Shown one piece after another: positions 19,290-27,322 of a stretch of DNA of 64,000 bases. Below the pieces are notes generated by a model. That model ran no database searches, had not been told where the DNA came from, and saw only the letters and a list, made by a program, of their open reading frames with translations. The stretch comes from Bifidobacterium minimum (GTDB taxonomy: Bacteria; Actinomycetota; Actinomycetes; Actinomycetales; Bifidobacteriaceae), in contig NZ_JGZD01000009.1 of assembly GCF_000741645.1 (NCBI RefSeq), positions 496,001-560,000 on the forward strand, written 5' to 3'. The stretch's first letter is position 1. Each line of letters opens with the position of its first letter. The translations under genes were made by a program, and so were the position numbers.

Positions 19290-20255
19290 ATGGACCAGAC
19301 CATCACGACAGCATCCATGCATCGATCCGAGGCGTGGAAGCGGCTGCGTCATTCCGGCGACTGGCGATGGTACCGCCGTGTGGCCCGGATCCGGGATCTG
19401 GCGGCGCACGATGTCGGTCGTGGCAGCGAGACGCTGATGACGTTCTCTCGCGCCGATCTGTTCCGGGCCGCGCGCGCGCTCGCCACGGGCCGCACGAGCC
19501 GGGCGTTGGTGGTCACCGGATTCTATATCCCCGCCGCCAGTGAGCCCGCCGCCGAATCGGACGGTCCCGTCGGCGCCGTCGAGATATGCGCGGCGTTGAG
19601 GGCCATGGGCGGTGATGGGTGGATGGTGACCGACCATTGGTGTCGACCCGTGGTGTCGGCGGCCGCGAAGGACGCCATTCCCGAGGACCATGTCCTCATC
19701 GCCCCGCGTGATGAGGGGGATTTCGATTCATGGATGGGGTCCCTGCGCGGACTGGTGCGCGATCACGCCATAGACACGGTTATCTACATCGAGCGTGTGG
19801 GGCCTTCGCGCGACGGGGAACCGAAGAACATGAGGGGCATGAACATCCGCCAGTGGACGGCTCCGCTGAGCAGGCTCACCGAACTCGGTCTGCACACGAT
19901 AGGCGTCGGTGACGGAGGCAACGAGATCGGCATGGGACGCATCGACCCTCTCCCCATCGAGGCGGTGGTGGATCATGGCGTGCAGATCGTCTGCACCGTC
20001 CCCACCCGGGAGCTCATCATCGCCGGCACGTCCAATTGGGGAGGCCACGCGCTTGTCTGCGCCATGAGGGCGATGGGCCATGACGAGCTCGATCCGTTCC
20101 TGGACGAGGCGTGGCACCGCGACGTTCTTGGTGCCATCGTGGATGCCGGCGGACTTGATGGAGTCACCCTGCGGAACACCCCTACGGTGGATGGTCTGAG
20201 CGAGGATGACTACTACGCCACGGTCCGGGCGATGTCGGTCGCCGCCGCCCGGTGA
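19290..20255 (+). CDS. DUF4392 protein (D-glutamate cyclase C-domain type)
   Basis: 321 residues. Recognised as the DUF4392 / D-glutamate-cyclase-like C-terminal family (PF14336) by RALVVTGFYIP near 75, the PKNMRGMNI segment and the hallmark GVGDGGNEIGMG near 208-219, followed by SNWGGHAL. Start ATG 19290 follows GAGAGGGGAATAGGG; the frame is open to 19206 through a tandem repeat, which is rejected as coding. In animal DGLUCY this domain is fused behind DUF1445; here the two halves bracket pxpA, pxpBC and the biotin carboxylase. Together they suggest D-glutamate to 5-oxoproline interconversion feeding the 5-oxoprolinase. Biochemistry in bacteria is inferred. Confidence 0.85.
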   Translation: MDQTITTASMHRSEAWKRLRHSGDWRWYRRVARIRDLAAHDVGRGSETLMTFSRADLFRAARALATGRTSRALVVTGFYIPAASEPAAESDGPVGAVEICAALRAMGGDGWMVTDHWCRPVVSAAAKDAIPEDHVLIAPRDEGDFDSWMGSLRGLVRDHAIDTVIYIERVGPSRDGEPKNMRGMNIRQWTAPLSRLTELGLHTIGVGDGGNEIGMGRIDPLPIEAVVDHGVQIVCTVPTRELIIAGTSNWGGHALVCAMRAMGHDELDPFLDEAWHRDVLGAIVDAGGLDGVTLRNTPTVDGLSEDDYYATVRAMSVAAAR

Positions 20256-20452
20256 CGATCGGGACGGTCACCGGGATGATCCTTGACCGTCGCTGCGCAT
20301 CAGCCGTTATGCGATGACGTCGTTTTCGCATTGCCGTAAGTCCGTGGGGGTTCCGCGTCGGAACGCGTGGCCGTGTCCTCGTATGGCCGTTTTTCGGGTA
20401 GGCTGGTCTGAGTCGTTCGATGGTTGGCCAATGGATGGGAGATGCAGGAAGT

Positions 20453-21768
20453 ATGGCTCGTGTCACTGATTTCGCCGAGGCGGGATTCGGAACCCTCATG
20501 GAGGAGTTGCAGTGGCGTGGGTTGATCACGCAATCCACCGATCCGGAACAGCTCGCCCAGGCCCTCAATGGTGATCCCGTCACCTTCTACTGCGGGTTCG
20601 ACCCCACGGCGGCCTCGCTTCATGTGGGCAATCTCGTCCAGCTCATCATCATGCGCCATCTTCAGGCCGCGGGACACCATCCCATCGCGCTGGTAGGCGG
20701 CGCCACGGGACTGATCGGCGATCCGCGGCAGAGCGGCGAGCGCACGCTCAACCCCAAGGACGTCGTCGCGGGATGGGCGGATCGACTGCGCTCCCAGATC
20801 GGCGGCATCCTCGATACCACGGGCGACAATCCGGTCCGGTTCGTCAGCAACTACGACTGGACCGCGCGGATGTCGGTTATCGATTTCCTGCGTGACGTGG
20901 GGAAGAACTTCCGGCTGGGCACCATGCTGTCGAAGGACACGGTGGCGCGCCGCCTGAATTCGGATGAGGGCATCTCGTTCACGGAATTCAGCTATCAGGT
21001 CCTCCAAGGCAACGACTTCCTTCATCTGTTCGATGAGTACCACTGCACGCTGGAGATCGGCGGATCCGATCAGTGGGGGAACCTCACCTCGGGGCTCGAT
21101 CTCATCCGCAAGGTCAGAGGCGAGACCGTCAACGTCTTCACCAGCCCCATCATCACCGACGCCAGGGAAGGAAGTTCGGCAAATCCGAGGGCAATGCGGT
21201 GTGGCTGGATCCCCAGATGCTCAGTCCCTACCGCTTCTATCAGTTCTGGTTCAATCGTCCCGACGAGGAGATGGGGAATCTGCTGAAGGTCTTCACCTTC
21301 CTCCCCAGAACGGAGATAGAACGTTTGGTCCGACTGACCGAGGAGCGTCCCGGAGCGCGTGAGGCCCAGCGGCGGCTTGCCTGGGAGGTCACGAGTCTGG
21401 TTCATGGCGAGCGGGCCACCACGCAGGCGATCGAGGCCTCCGCCGCGCTTTTCGGCCGGGGGGAGTTGTCCGCGGTCGATGCCGAGGTTCTGGAAACCGC
21501 TCTGGAAGGGCTTAAGGTGGAGTCGGATGGAGTGCGGCGTTTCGCGCGGGCCACTACGGGAACGCGTGTCGCGGAGGCCGGGGTCAGGGCGGGACTGTTC
21601 CGATCCGTGTCCGAGGCCCGTAAGACCATCGCTTCCGGAGGCGTCTATGTGAACAACGTTCGTGTGGAGGATCAGGACGCGGTTCTGGCGGATGATGATT
21701 TCCTGTCCTCGCGCTTTGCGCTGATACGCAGGGGAAGAAAATCGGTGGGTGTGGTCACGCGGGATTGA
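20453..21768 (+). pseudogene. tyrS: Tyrosine--tRNA ligase, apparent -1 frameshift before the KFGKS motif
   Basis: Class Ic synthetase that charges tRNA-Tyr. The first frame (from ATG 20453) contains the HIGH-equivalent segment [13 protein letters not shown] and the tyrosine site [12 protein letters not shown] to [10 protein letters not shown], then runs into unrelated sequence and stops at 21286. The rest ([15 protein letters not shown], the anticodon domain and a C-terminal S4 domain, [16 protein letters not shown]) continues in another frame from about 21166 to 21768. Exactly one base is missing near 21164-21168 (agggaagg where aggggaagg would read through). tyrS is normally essential, so this is either a sequencing error or a true lesion compensated elsewhere. 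Gene position before the TPR protein matches other actinobacteria. Confidence 0.9.
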
Positions 21769-21998
21769 ATCCGCCCGCGGCGCATTCCGGGGAGCGTCCG
21801 TGGAGCATTCCGCAGGACATGCGTGCGGCTGCATCGATCAGGGGCGTGAAGGGCATGTTCGGGCGGTCGAGTCGGCCCGCCGCGTGCGTCGCCGTCACGG
21901 CGGGTATGCGGATCGGTGAATTACGGCAATCGGCATGGTCCACCGGAATCGACATAGTTCAACGTAGTTATCAATCATCAGCAACGTAAGGAATGGCA

Positions 21999-24425
21999 AT
22001 GGCTCAGGAGCACGGAGAATCACAAGAGGGCGGATCTCATTCGCACGGATCGTCGCATGACGCCCATGGCGGCCACCGGTCGCAGCCCCGTTCGGGCAGG
22101 AGTTTTGGATCCCACCGTGATTCGACCGGGGAGGGGCGCGGCGGCAGGTCCTCCGGATACCGTGGTCATGACGGCGACCATGGGCATGGACGCGACGGCG
22201 AAGGACGGCGCTTCGGAGGGGACCATCGTGGTCGTCAGGAGCATGGCCGTCAGGGGGGATCTCGTTTCGATCGTTCCCGTGGCGACGGCGATGATCGTCG
22301 GCGTCGCGACGGTGAGGGCTATCGCAGCCATGGATCGTTCCATAGCGACCATGATGGCGGAGATAGGACGCGTTCGGGATCGTATCGGGGCGAAGGCCAT
22401 GGCCGTTTCGATCGCCGGCGTGATGACCGTCCGCGCGACGGTGGATACCGCGATCACCGTTCCCATGACGACCGTCCTCGCGGAGACTCGGAACACCGCG
22501 ATTCGCGCCCCGCGTGGCGTGATGGCGAGGGACGGGACCGGCGTCCTGCCTTCCATGACAGGGACGATCGCCGGCGTGACGATCGCAGGGGGTTCGACCG
22601 TCGTGACGACCGGCGTGATGATCGGCATTTCGACCGTCGTGACGACCGGCATGGTGAGGGGAACTCCGGTCGTCGTGACGACCATCGTGGCGGATACGGT
22701 CGTGATGAGCGCCGTGGCGGGTATGGCCGTGATGATCGTCGCGGCGGCGATCATGGGCGTCGTGATTTCCGTGGTCCCCGTCGTGACGGTGATGGGCGCT
22801 CCTTCAATCGGGACGACCACCGGCGTGACGACCGCAGGGGGTTCGACCGGCGTGACGACCGGCATGGTGAGGGGAGCTCCGGTCGTCGTGACGACCATCG
22901 CGGCGGATACGGCCGTGATGATCGCCGTGGCGGATACGGTCGTGACGACCGGCGTGATGATCGCCGTGGCGGATACGGTCGTGACGACCGGCGTGATGAT
23001 CGTCGCGGCGGCGATCATGGGCGTCGTGATTTCCGTGGTCCCCGTCGTGACGGTGATGGGCGCTCCTTCAACAGGATGATGCCCCTCTCGAATTCCGACG
23101 GCACGATATCCTTCCCCTCGCAGAACCCCTATACGGACAGGCGCCCCGGCGAGCCCCGCATGCCCAAGGGCATGGAATGGTCGATGCTGTCGAAGGATGA
23201 GCGCGAACGTCTGAGGGGATTGTCCAAGGAGCATGCCGAGAACATCGGACTGCATATTCTGGCCGCCTACGCTCTGGAGTCCGATGATCCCCAGGCGGCG
23301 CTGCAGCATGCGCAGTGGGTTGCCAGACAGGCGTCCCGCATCGATTTCGCGCGGGAGACGCTCGCGTTCGTCGCCTATCGGCAGGGCGATTATTCGCTGG
23401 CGTTGCGGGAGTTCCGCACGGCCCACCGTATGAATGGATACCCCGATTATCTGCCGTTCATCGCCGATTGCGAGCGGGGTCTGGGACATCCGCGCAAGGC
23501 CATTGACGTGGCCGTGTCCGATGACGGCCGTGCGCTGGATGGCGAGGCCAAGGTCGAGATGTTCCTGGTCTACGCGGGCGCCATGGCCGATCTGAAGCTG
23601 TGGGACAAGGCCGTCGAGGTCGTGCGCAAGCTCGAGCGGGTGCGCGGTCTGTCCGGTGAGTATCGGATGCGGGCGACCCAGGCCGAGCAGCTGTTCCTCG
23701 AGGAGGCCGGACGGACCGAGGAGGCGTCCGCACTGGACGATGTCCTTGACAAGCTCGAAAGCCAGTACGCCGATGCCGACGAGGATGACGAGGATGCCGA
23801 GGAGATAGTCATCGATTATGACCTTGAGCGGCTTCCTCCGGAATTGTTCGACGAGGCCGGAATCGACCTCGGGGACGACGGGGACGGTGCCGATGGACGT
23901 GACGCTCGTGATGGACGTGACGACTCCGAGGACGACTCCGCATCTGCCGATGACATCGATGCCGCCGATGACATCGATACCGCCGATGCCGCCGATACCG
24001 CCGATACCGCCGATGCCGCCGATGACATCGATGCCGCCGTTGAGGTTGCTGACGATTCCGAGTCCGAGAATGCTGCCATCGAGACTTCCGATGGCGAGAC
24101 TTCCGATGGCGAGACTTCCGATGGCGAGACTTCCGATGGCGAGACTTCCGATGGCGAGACTTCCGGTGACGAGACTTCCGGTGACGATACTTCCGGTGAC
24201 GTGACCCCGGCGTCAGAGGTCCCCGGGAACATGGACGACGCCCCTTCGGCTCCCGATGCCGCTGGTTCGGATCCCGACGGCTCCGATGCCGGAGCGGCTG
24301 ACGCTTCCGGTGATTCCGATGGCTCCGGCGTCGACGCCGTTGTCGCTGACGCCGATGCCTCCGGCGACGACGTCGCCTCCGACGATGATGAGAGGCGGTC
24401 CGACGGCTCGGAGGAGGCACGGTGA
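21999..24425 (+). CDS. TPR-core protein flanked by long Arg/Asp-rich and acidic disordered tails
   Basis: 808 residues in three parts. Residues ~1-360 are polyampholytic, made almost wholly of R, D, G, H and S in RRDDRRGFDRRDDR-type repeats. Residues ~361-590 form a helical TPR-like core (HILAAYALESDDPQAALQHA, LVYAGAMADLKLWDKAVEVV). Residues ~591-808 are an acidic D/E/A/S/T tail with a 15-bp unit repeated eight times (TSDGE). Start ATG 21999 has TAAGGA 6 nt upstream; ATG 21993 is too close to it. The TPR core corresponds in position to Rv1691 of M. tuberculosis. GTGA overlap with the following HAD gene. Function unknown; the tails suggest RNA or multivalent charge interactions. Confidence 0.85.
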   Translation: MAQEHGESQEGGSHSHGSSHDAHGGHRSQPRSGRSFGSHRDSTGEGRGGRSSGYRGHDGDHGHGRDGEGRRFGGDHRGRQEHGRQGGSRFDRSRGDGDDRRRRDGEGYRSHGSFHSDHDGGDRTRSGSYRGEGHGRFDRRRDDRPRDGGYRDHRSHDDRPRGDSEHRDSRPAWRDGEGRDRRPAFHDRDDRRRDDRRGFDRRDDRRDDRHFDRRDDRHGEGNSGRRDDHRGGYGRDERRGGYGRDDRRGGDHGRRDFRGPRRDGDGRSFNRDDHRRDDRRGFDRRDDRHGEGSSGRRDDHRGGYGRDDRRGGYGRDDRRDDRRGGYGRDDRRDDRRGGDHGRRDFRGPRRDGDGRSFNRMMPLSNSDGTISFPSQNPYTDRRPGEPRMPKGMEWSMLSKDERERLRGLSKEHAENIGLHILAAYALESDDPQAALQHAQWVARQASRIDFARETLAFVAYRQGDYSLALREFRTAHRMNGYPDYLPFIADCERGLGHPRKAIDVAVSDDGRALDGEAKVEMFLVYAGAMADLKLWDKAVEVVRKLERVRGLSGEYRMRATQAEQLFLEEAGRTEEASALDDVLDKLESQYADADEDDEDAEEIVIDYDLERLPPELFDEAGIDLGDDGDGADGRDARDGRDDSEDDSASADDIDAADDIDTADAADTADTADAADDIDAAVEVADDSESENAAIETSDGETSDGETSDGETSDGETSDGETSGDETSGDDTSGDVTPASEVPGNMDDAPSAPDAAGSDPDGSDAGAADASGDSDGSGVDAVVADADASGDDVASDDDERRSDGSEEAR
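22728..23071 (+). repeat. 80-bp in-frame direct repeat within the TPR protein gene
   Basis: Positions 22728-22807 and 22992-23071 are identical, 264 bp (88 codons) apart, so the repeat keeps the frame. The intervening and preceding DNA (22560-22990) is built from shorter diverged copies of the same Arg/Asp-coding units. Confidence 0.9.
24081..24200 (+). repeat. 15-bp unit repeated eight times in the acidic tail of the TPR protein
   Basis: GAGACTTCCGATGGC in five identical head-to-tail copies (24081-24155), then three copies ending in GGTGAC (24156-24200). Each encodes Glu-Thr-Ser-Asp/Gly-Gly/Asp. The copy number is a likely site of length variation between strains. Confidence 0.95.
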
Positions 24426-25462
24426 GGTATCTTTCAGGTTCGGACGAGCCACTCTGCACGGCGTATTCCCTGGCGCTGCTCGATCTTGACGGCGTCGTCT
24501 ACCGCGGCGGGGCTGCGGTGGAGCATGCCGTAGCGTCCATCGGACAGGCTCGTTCCCAGGGGATGCGGATCGAATACACCACGAACAACTCATCGCGTTT
24601 TCCGAGCGTCGTGGCGGACCAGCTTCGCGGGTACGGCCTTGAGGTGCGTGATCGCGACGTCATCACCTCGTCCATCGTGGCGGCGCGCATGGTCGTGAGG
24701 GAGCTTGGAACGGGTGCGAAGGTCCTCGTCGTCGGAGCGGATCATCTTCGTGACGAGGTGGCCGCCCAGGGACTTGTGGTCGTGGACGGCGCCGAGTCCC
24801 GTCCCGATGCGGTGATCCAGGGATGGTATCCGCGAATCTCGTGGAACGAGCTCGCCCAGGCGGCCTACGCCGTTGAATCGGGTGCGCGGTATTTCGTGAC
24901 CAATCGTGATCTGACGATTCCACGGGAGCAGGGGATCGCTCCCGGCTGTGGGTCGTTGATCGCAGCCGTCGTCACCGCCACGGGGGTCGATCCCGAGGCC
25001 TCGGCAGGCAAGCCGGAGTCCGCCATGTATGACGAGGCCAGGATGCTTGCGACCGATCCTGGAGAGTCGCCCGTGGATCGTGAGCGCTGTCTTGCGGTGG
25101 GGGACAGGCTTGACACCGACATCGAGGCGGGGAATCGCGGAGGATATGATTCCATGGTCGTCCTCACGGGTGTGGCCACCGTCGGAGATCTCATGCGCGC
25201 TCCGGTTCCTCTGCGACCAACGTACATCTGTCCGGATCTGCGTGGTCTGGGACAGGCGCAGCCTCGTCCCCTGCGCGATGGTCTGGGCCAGTGGCGATGC
25301 GTGGATGCGGAAGCCTATGTCAGGGATGGCGCGATGGTCGTCGAAGGCGGCACGCGCGCCGATCGGATCCGTGCGGCATGCTGTGCTGCCTGGGACCTCA
25401 CGGACAACTCGGATGGTCCGGAGGGTCTGTCCCTTCCCGACGTCGTTGGCGTGGAGGACTGA
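24422..25462 (+). CDS. HAD superfamily (subclass IIA) phosphatase
   Basis: 346 residues, NagD / 4-nitrophenyl-phosphatase-like. Motif I LLDLDGVVYRG (two catalytic aspartates) near 23, motif II TTNNSS near 57, the C2-type cap in the middle, the motif III lysine in SAGKPESAMYDE, and motif IV GDRLDTDIEAG. GTG start overlaps the upstream stop (GTGA). The same gene order (TPR, HAD, tiny ORF, tlyA) is found in M. tuberculosis, where the counterpart is Rv1692. The substrate is not predictable from sequence; glycerol-phosphate or sugar-phosphate phosphatases are family options. Confidence 0.9.
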   Translation: MRYLSGSDEPLCTAYSLALLDLDGVVYRGGAAVEHAVASIGQARSQGMRIEYTTNNSSRFPSVVADQLRGYGLEVRDRDVITSSIVAARMVVRELGTGAKVLVVGADHLRDEVAAQGLVVVDGAESRPDAVIQGWYPRISWNELAQAAYAVESGARYFVTNRDLTIPREQGIAPGCGSLIAAVVTATGVDPEASAGKPESAMYDEARMLATDPGESPVDRERCLAVGDRLDTDIEAGNRGGYDSMVVLTGVATVGDLMRAPVPLRPTYICPDLRGLGQAQPRPLRDGLGQWRCVDAEAYVRDGAMVVEGGTRADRIRAACCAAWDLTDNSDGPEGLSLPDVVGVED

Positions 25463-25465
25463 TCG

Positions 25466-25621
25466 ATGACGTCCGAGGACGAGGGTTTCGACGCGAGGTT
25501 CCCGGGTCTGGTGGCCGCCGATCCTCATGATTCGTCGGTTTTCCTCAGTGAGCTTCGGGCGGTGGCCGAATCCCTTCAACGTGAGCTGGACGATGCGACC
25601 CGGGCCGGTTCACATGGGTGA
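25466..25621 (+). CDS. Conserved-position 51-residue protein between HAD and tlyA
   Basis: ATG 25466 begins 4 nt after the HAD stop, preceded by GGAGG within the end of that gene. The 51 residues (MTSEDEGFDARFPGL ... RAVAESLQRELDDATRAG) are acidic with one amphipathic helix, and the frame overlaps the tlyA start by 8 nt. An ORF of similar size occupies the same slot in M. tuberculosis (Rv1693), which supports it being real. No domain recognised. The overlap with tlyA suggests a role in translational coupling or a small partner of a neighbouring enzyme. Confidence 0.7.
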   Translation: MTSEDEGFDARFPGLVAADPHDSSVFLSELRAVAESLQRELDDATRAGSHG

Positions 25622-26354
25622 ACGCCTTGACGTGGCGCTGGTTCGTCGGGGAATGGCGGATTCCCGCACCAAGGCGCATCGTCTGATCGCGTCCGGTGCC
25701 GTAAGCGTCGACGGATCCGTCGTGGCGAAGCCGTCGGCCATCGTGTCCACGGACGTGCCGATCGAGGTCGAACCCGGTCCCGGTTACGTCTCGCGTGGCG
25801 CATTGAAGCTGGTCGGCGCCTTCGAGTCCTTTGCGAGATACGGGCTGACGGCTCCTCGGGGCATGGACTGTCTGGACATCGGGGCGTCCACGGGAGGATT
25901 CACCCAGGTGCTTCTGCGTGGCGGCGCCGGAAGGGTGATCGCGCTTGACGTGGGGCATGGGCAGCTGCATCCCGATCTCGCCCATGATCCGCGCGTCGTG
26001 GAGATGAGCGGCGTCAACATCCGCGACGTCGAAGCCGGCGACCTCCCCTTCGTTCCGGAGCTCGTCGTCTCGGATGTGTCGTTCATCTCCATGACGCTGG
26101 TGATTCCCGTCATATCGCGGATAACCCGCCCCGGGGCGCGAATCGTGGTTCTCGTCAAGCCCCAGTTCGAGGTGGGACGTCGCAATCTGGGGCATCATGG
26201 AGTGGTTCGCGACGAGGGACTGAGACGATCGAGCCTGGATGGCGTCAGCCGCTGCGCCGCCGACCATGGTCTGGACGTCGTGTCGACGGCGGAGTCCCCG
26301 GTCGTCGGCATGCATGGAAACAGGGAATATCTGCTCTACGCCGTGCGGCGGTGA
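25614..26354 (+). CDS. tlyA: TlyA family rRNA 2'-O-methyltransferase
   Basis: 246 residues. An N-terminal S4 RNA-binding domain (ERLDVALVRRGMADSRTKAH) is followed by an RrmJ/FtsJ-type SAM methyltransferase: CLDIGASTGGFTQVLLRGG (SAM loop) and VSDVSFISMT, with the KxDKE-type catalytic lysine in VVLVKPQFEVGR. M. tuberculosis TlyA methylates 16S C1409 and 23S C1920 and sets capreomycin sensitivity; hemolysin annotation in this family is historical. ATG 25614 overlaps the tiny ORF; a longer frame from 25527 lacks a ribosome binding site. Convergent with, and overlapping by 19 bp, the bactofilin-like gene. Confidence 0.93.
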   Translation: MGERLDVALVRRGMADSRTKAHRLIASGAVSVDGSVVAKPSAIVSTDVPIEVEPGPGYVSRGALKLVGAFESFARYGLTAPRGMDCLDIGASTGGFTQVLLRGGAGRVIALDVGHGQLHPDLAHDPRVVEMSGVNIRDVEAGDLPFVPELVVSDVSFISMTLVIPVISRITRPGARIVVLVKPQFEVGRRNLGHHGVVRDEGLRRSSLDGVSRCAADHGLDVVSTAESPVVGMHGNREYLLYAVRR

Positions 26355-27013
26355 ATGCGGCGCCGGCTCCCCTCGATGAAGAGTACGGACGAGGTGCCGT
26401 CCTGGACGAGACGCGAGGTGAACCGGATCGTGTGCACCACGCATCCTCCTGTGAGGACGACGTCCGTGCCGGTGACATGGCCGCAGGTGATTCCCTGAAG
26501 CCTCACGATGGCTCCATGGATGCTTTCGACCCTGCTGCCGAGAAGATAATCCTTGGCGTATCGGCTGAGCGCCATGCCTCCGAGAGGCCTGACGAGGACG
26601 CTTCGCGCCGCCCTCATACCGGCGTCAGACACCACCGATCCGTCGATGAGGACGTCCTTCCCGGCCATATGCTCTCCCGAGCGCACCAGTCCCTGAATGA
26701 ACAGCTCGTGACGGGCGGTGATCGATCCTCTGGCGACGAGGCTGCCGGTTAATTCAAGCGTCTGGCAGCGCAGCGATCCCGATATCGTGACGCGTCCATG
26801 CCCCTCGATCCGTTCGACGCTTACATCGCCGCCGCAGAAGACGCTGCCGGAACGCATGATGACGGTTCCGCCATGGCAGCGGAGGCAGCGCACGGTTCCC
26901 GAGACGATGAGATTGACGAAGGTGACGTCGTCCTCCAGCACGGCGTCGCCAAGAACGGTTATCGTTCTATAAGTCCCGCGTCTCACCCGACCCGAGTCGA
27001 TGACAATGTCCAT
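26336..27013 (-). CDS. Bactofilin-like beta-helix protein
   Basis: 225 residues made almost entirely of short beta-strand repeats (VTISGSLRCQTLELTGSLVARG, shown here as VTISGSLRC ... LELTGSLVARGSITARHE), as in bactofilins (polymer-forming cytoskeletal proteins, PF04519) and other right-handed beta-helices. No signal peptide or membrane segment. GGGGGAG precedes the reverse-strand ATG. The gene runs against tlyA and lies downstream of the trk genes, in a three-gene leftward insert that splits the tlyA-nadK pair. A structural or scaffold role is a family-level guess; the assignment to bactofilin proper is moderate. Confidence 0.65.
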   Translation of the reverse strand: MDIVIDSGRVRRGTYRTITVLGDAVLEDDVTFVNLIVSGTVRCLRCHGGTVIMRSGSVFCGGDVSVERIEGHGRVTISGSLRCQTLELTGSLVARGSITARHELFIQGLVRSGEHMAGKDVLIDGSVVSDAGMRAARSVLVRPLGGMALSRYAKDYLLGSRVESIHGAIVRLQGITCGHVTGTDVVLTGGCVVHTIRFTSRLVQDGTSSVLFIEGSRRRIHRRTA

Positions 27014-27322
27014 GGTTGGCTCCCCCGACGAGAATTCCTCCGCGATGAGGAATCGGCTATCGTCTGCCCGTCCATGCCGGCAGATATGGACAACAATAGA
27101 TGGGAAGTCGCCTCTTCTTGAATGTATATCGGAGTGTTGTGGCGAATGACATGAATTGAGGGTGATGGATTCCGGTTATCTGACCGTAATGGAGGGAATC
27201 GGGAACCCGGAAAACGGGAACCAGAAACGAGGGCCTGACGCGCGGGAATGGATGACGAGAGGGTCCATCCGACGGCCATGGATCGGCACGACGGCCGCGG
27301 ACCAGATTGTTCGCGGACAGGA
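27014..27322. other. Intergenic gap between bactofilin-like gene and trkA
   Basis: 309 bp without a credible gene; the ORFs here have no coding character. The part at 27085-27180 is AT-richer than its surroundings and may hold the leftward promoter of the bactofilin-like gene, but no clear -35/-10 pair was found. No terminator was recognised. Confidence 0.5.

Noticed and set aside
22020-23489. 489-residue antisense ORF (TVTTGTTEITTPM-type repeats) and the hydrophobic rightward ORF at 22057-23079
   Set aside because: Both are shadows of the Arg/Asp repeat codons of the TPR protein gene; neither has a start context or family match, and the real frame carries the TPR core downstream.
24081-24200. 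Eight-fold repeat as a CRISPR array
   Set aside because: Units are 15 bp, contiguous with no spacers, and in frame within a protein gene.
25614-26354. TlyA as a hemolysin
   Set aside because: The S4 plus FtsJ-type methyltransferase architecture marks an rRNA methyltransferase; the hemolysin label is historical.
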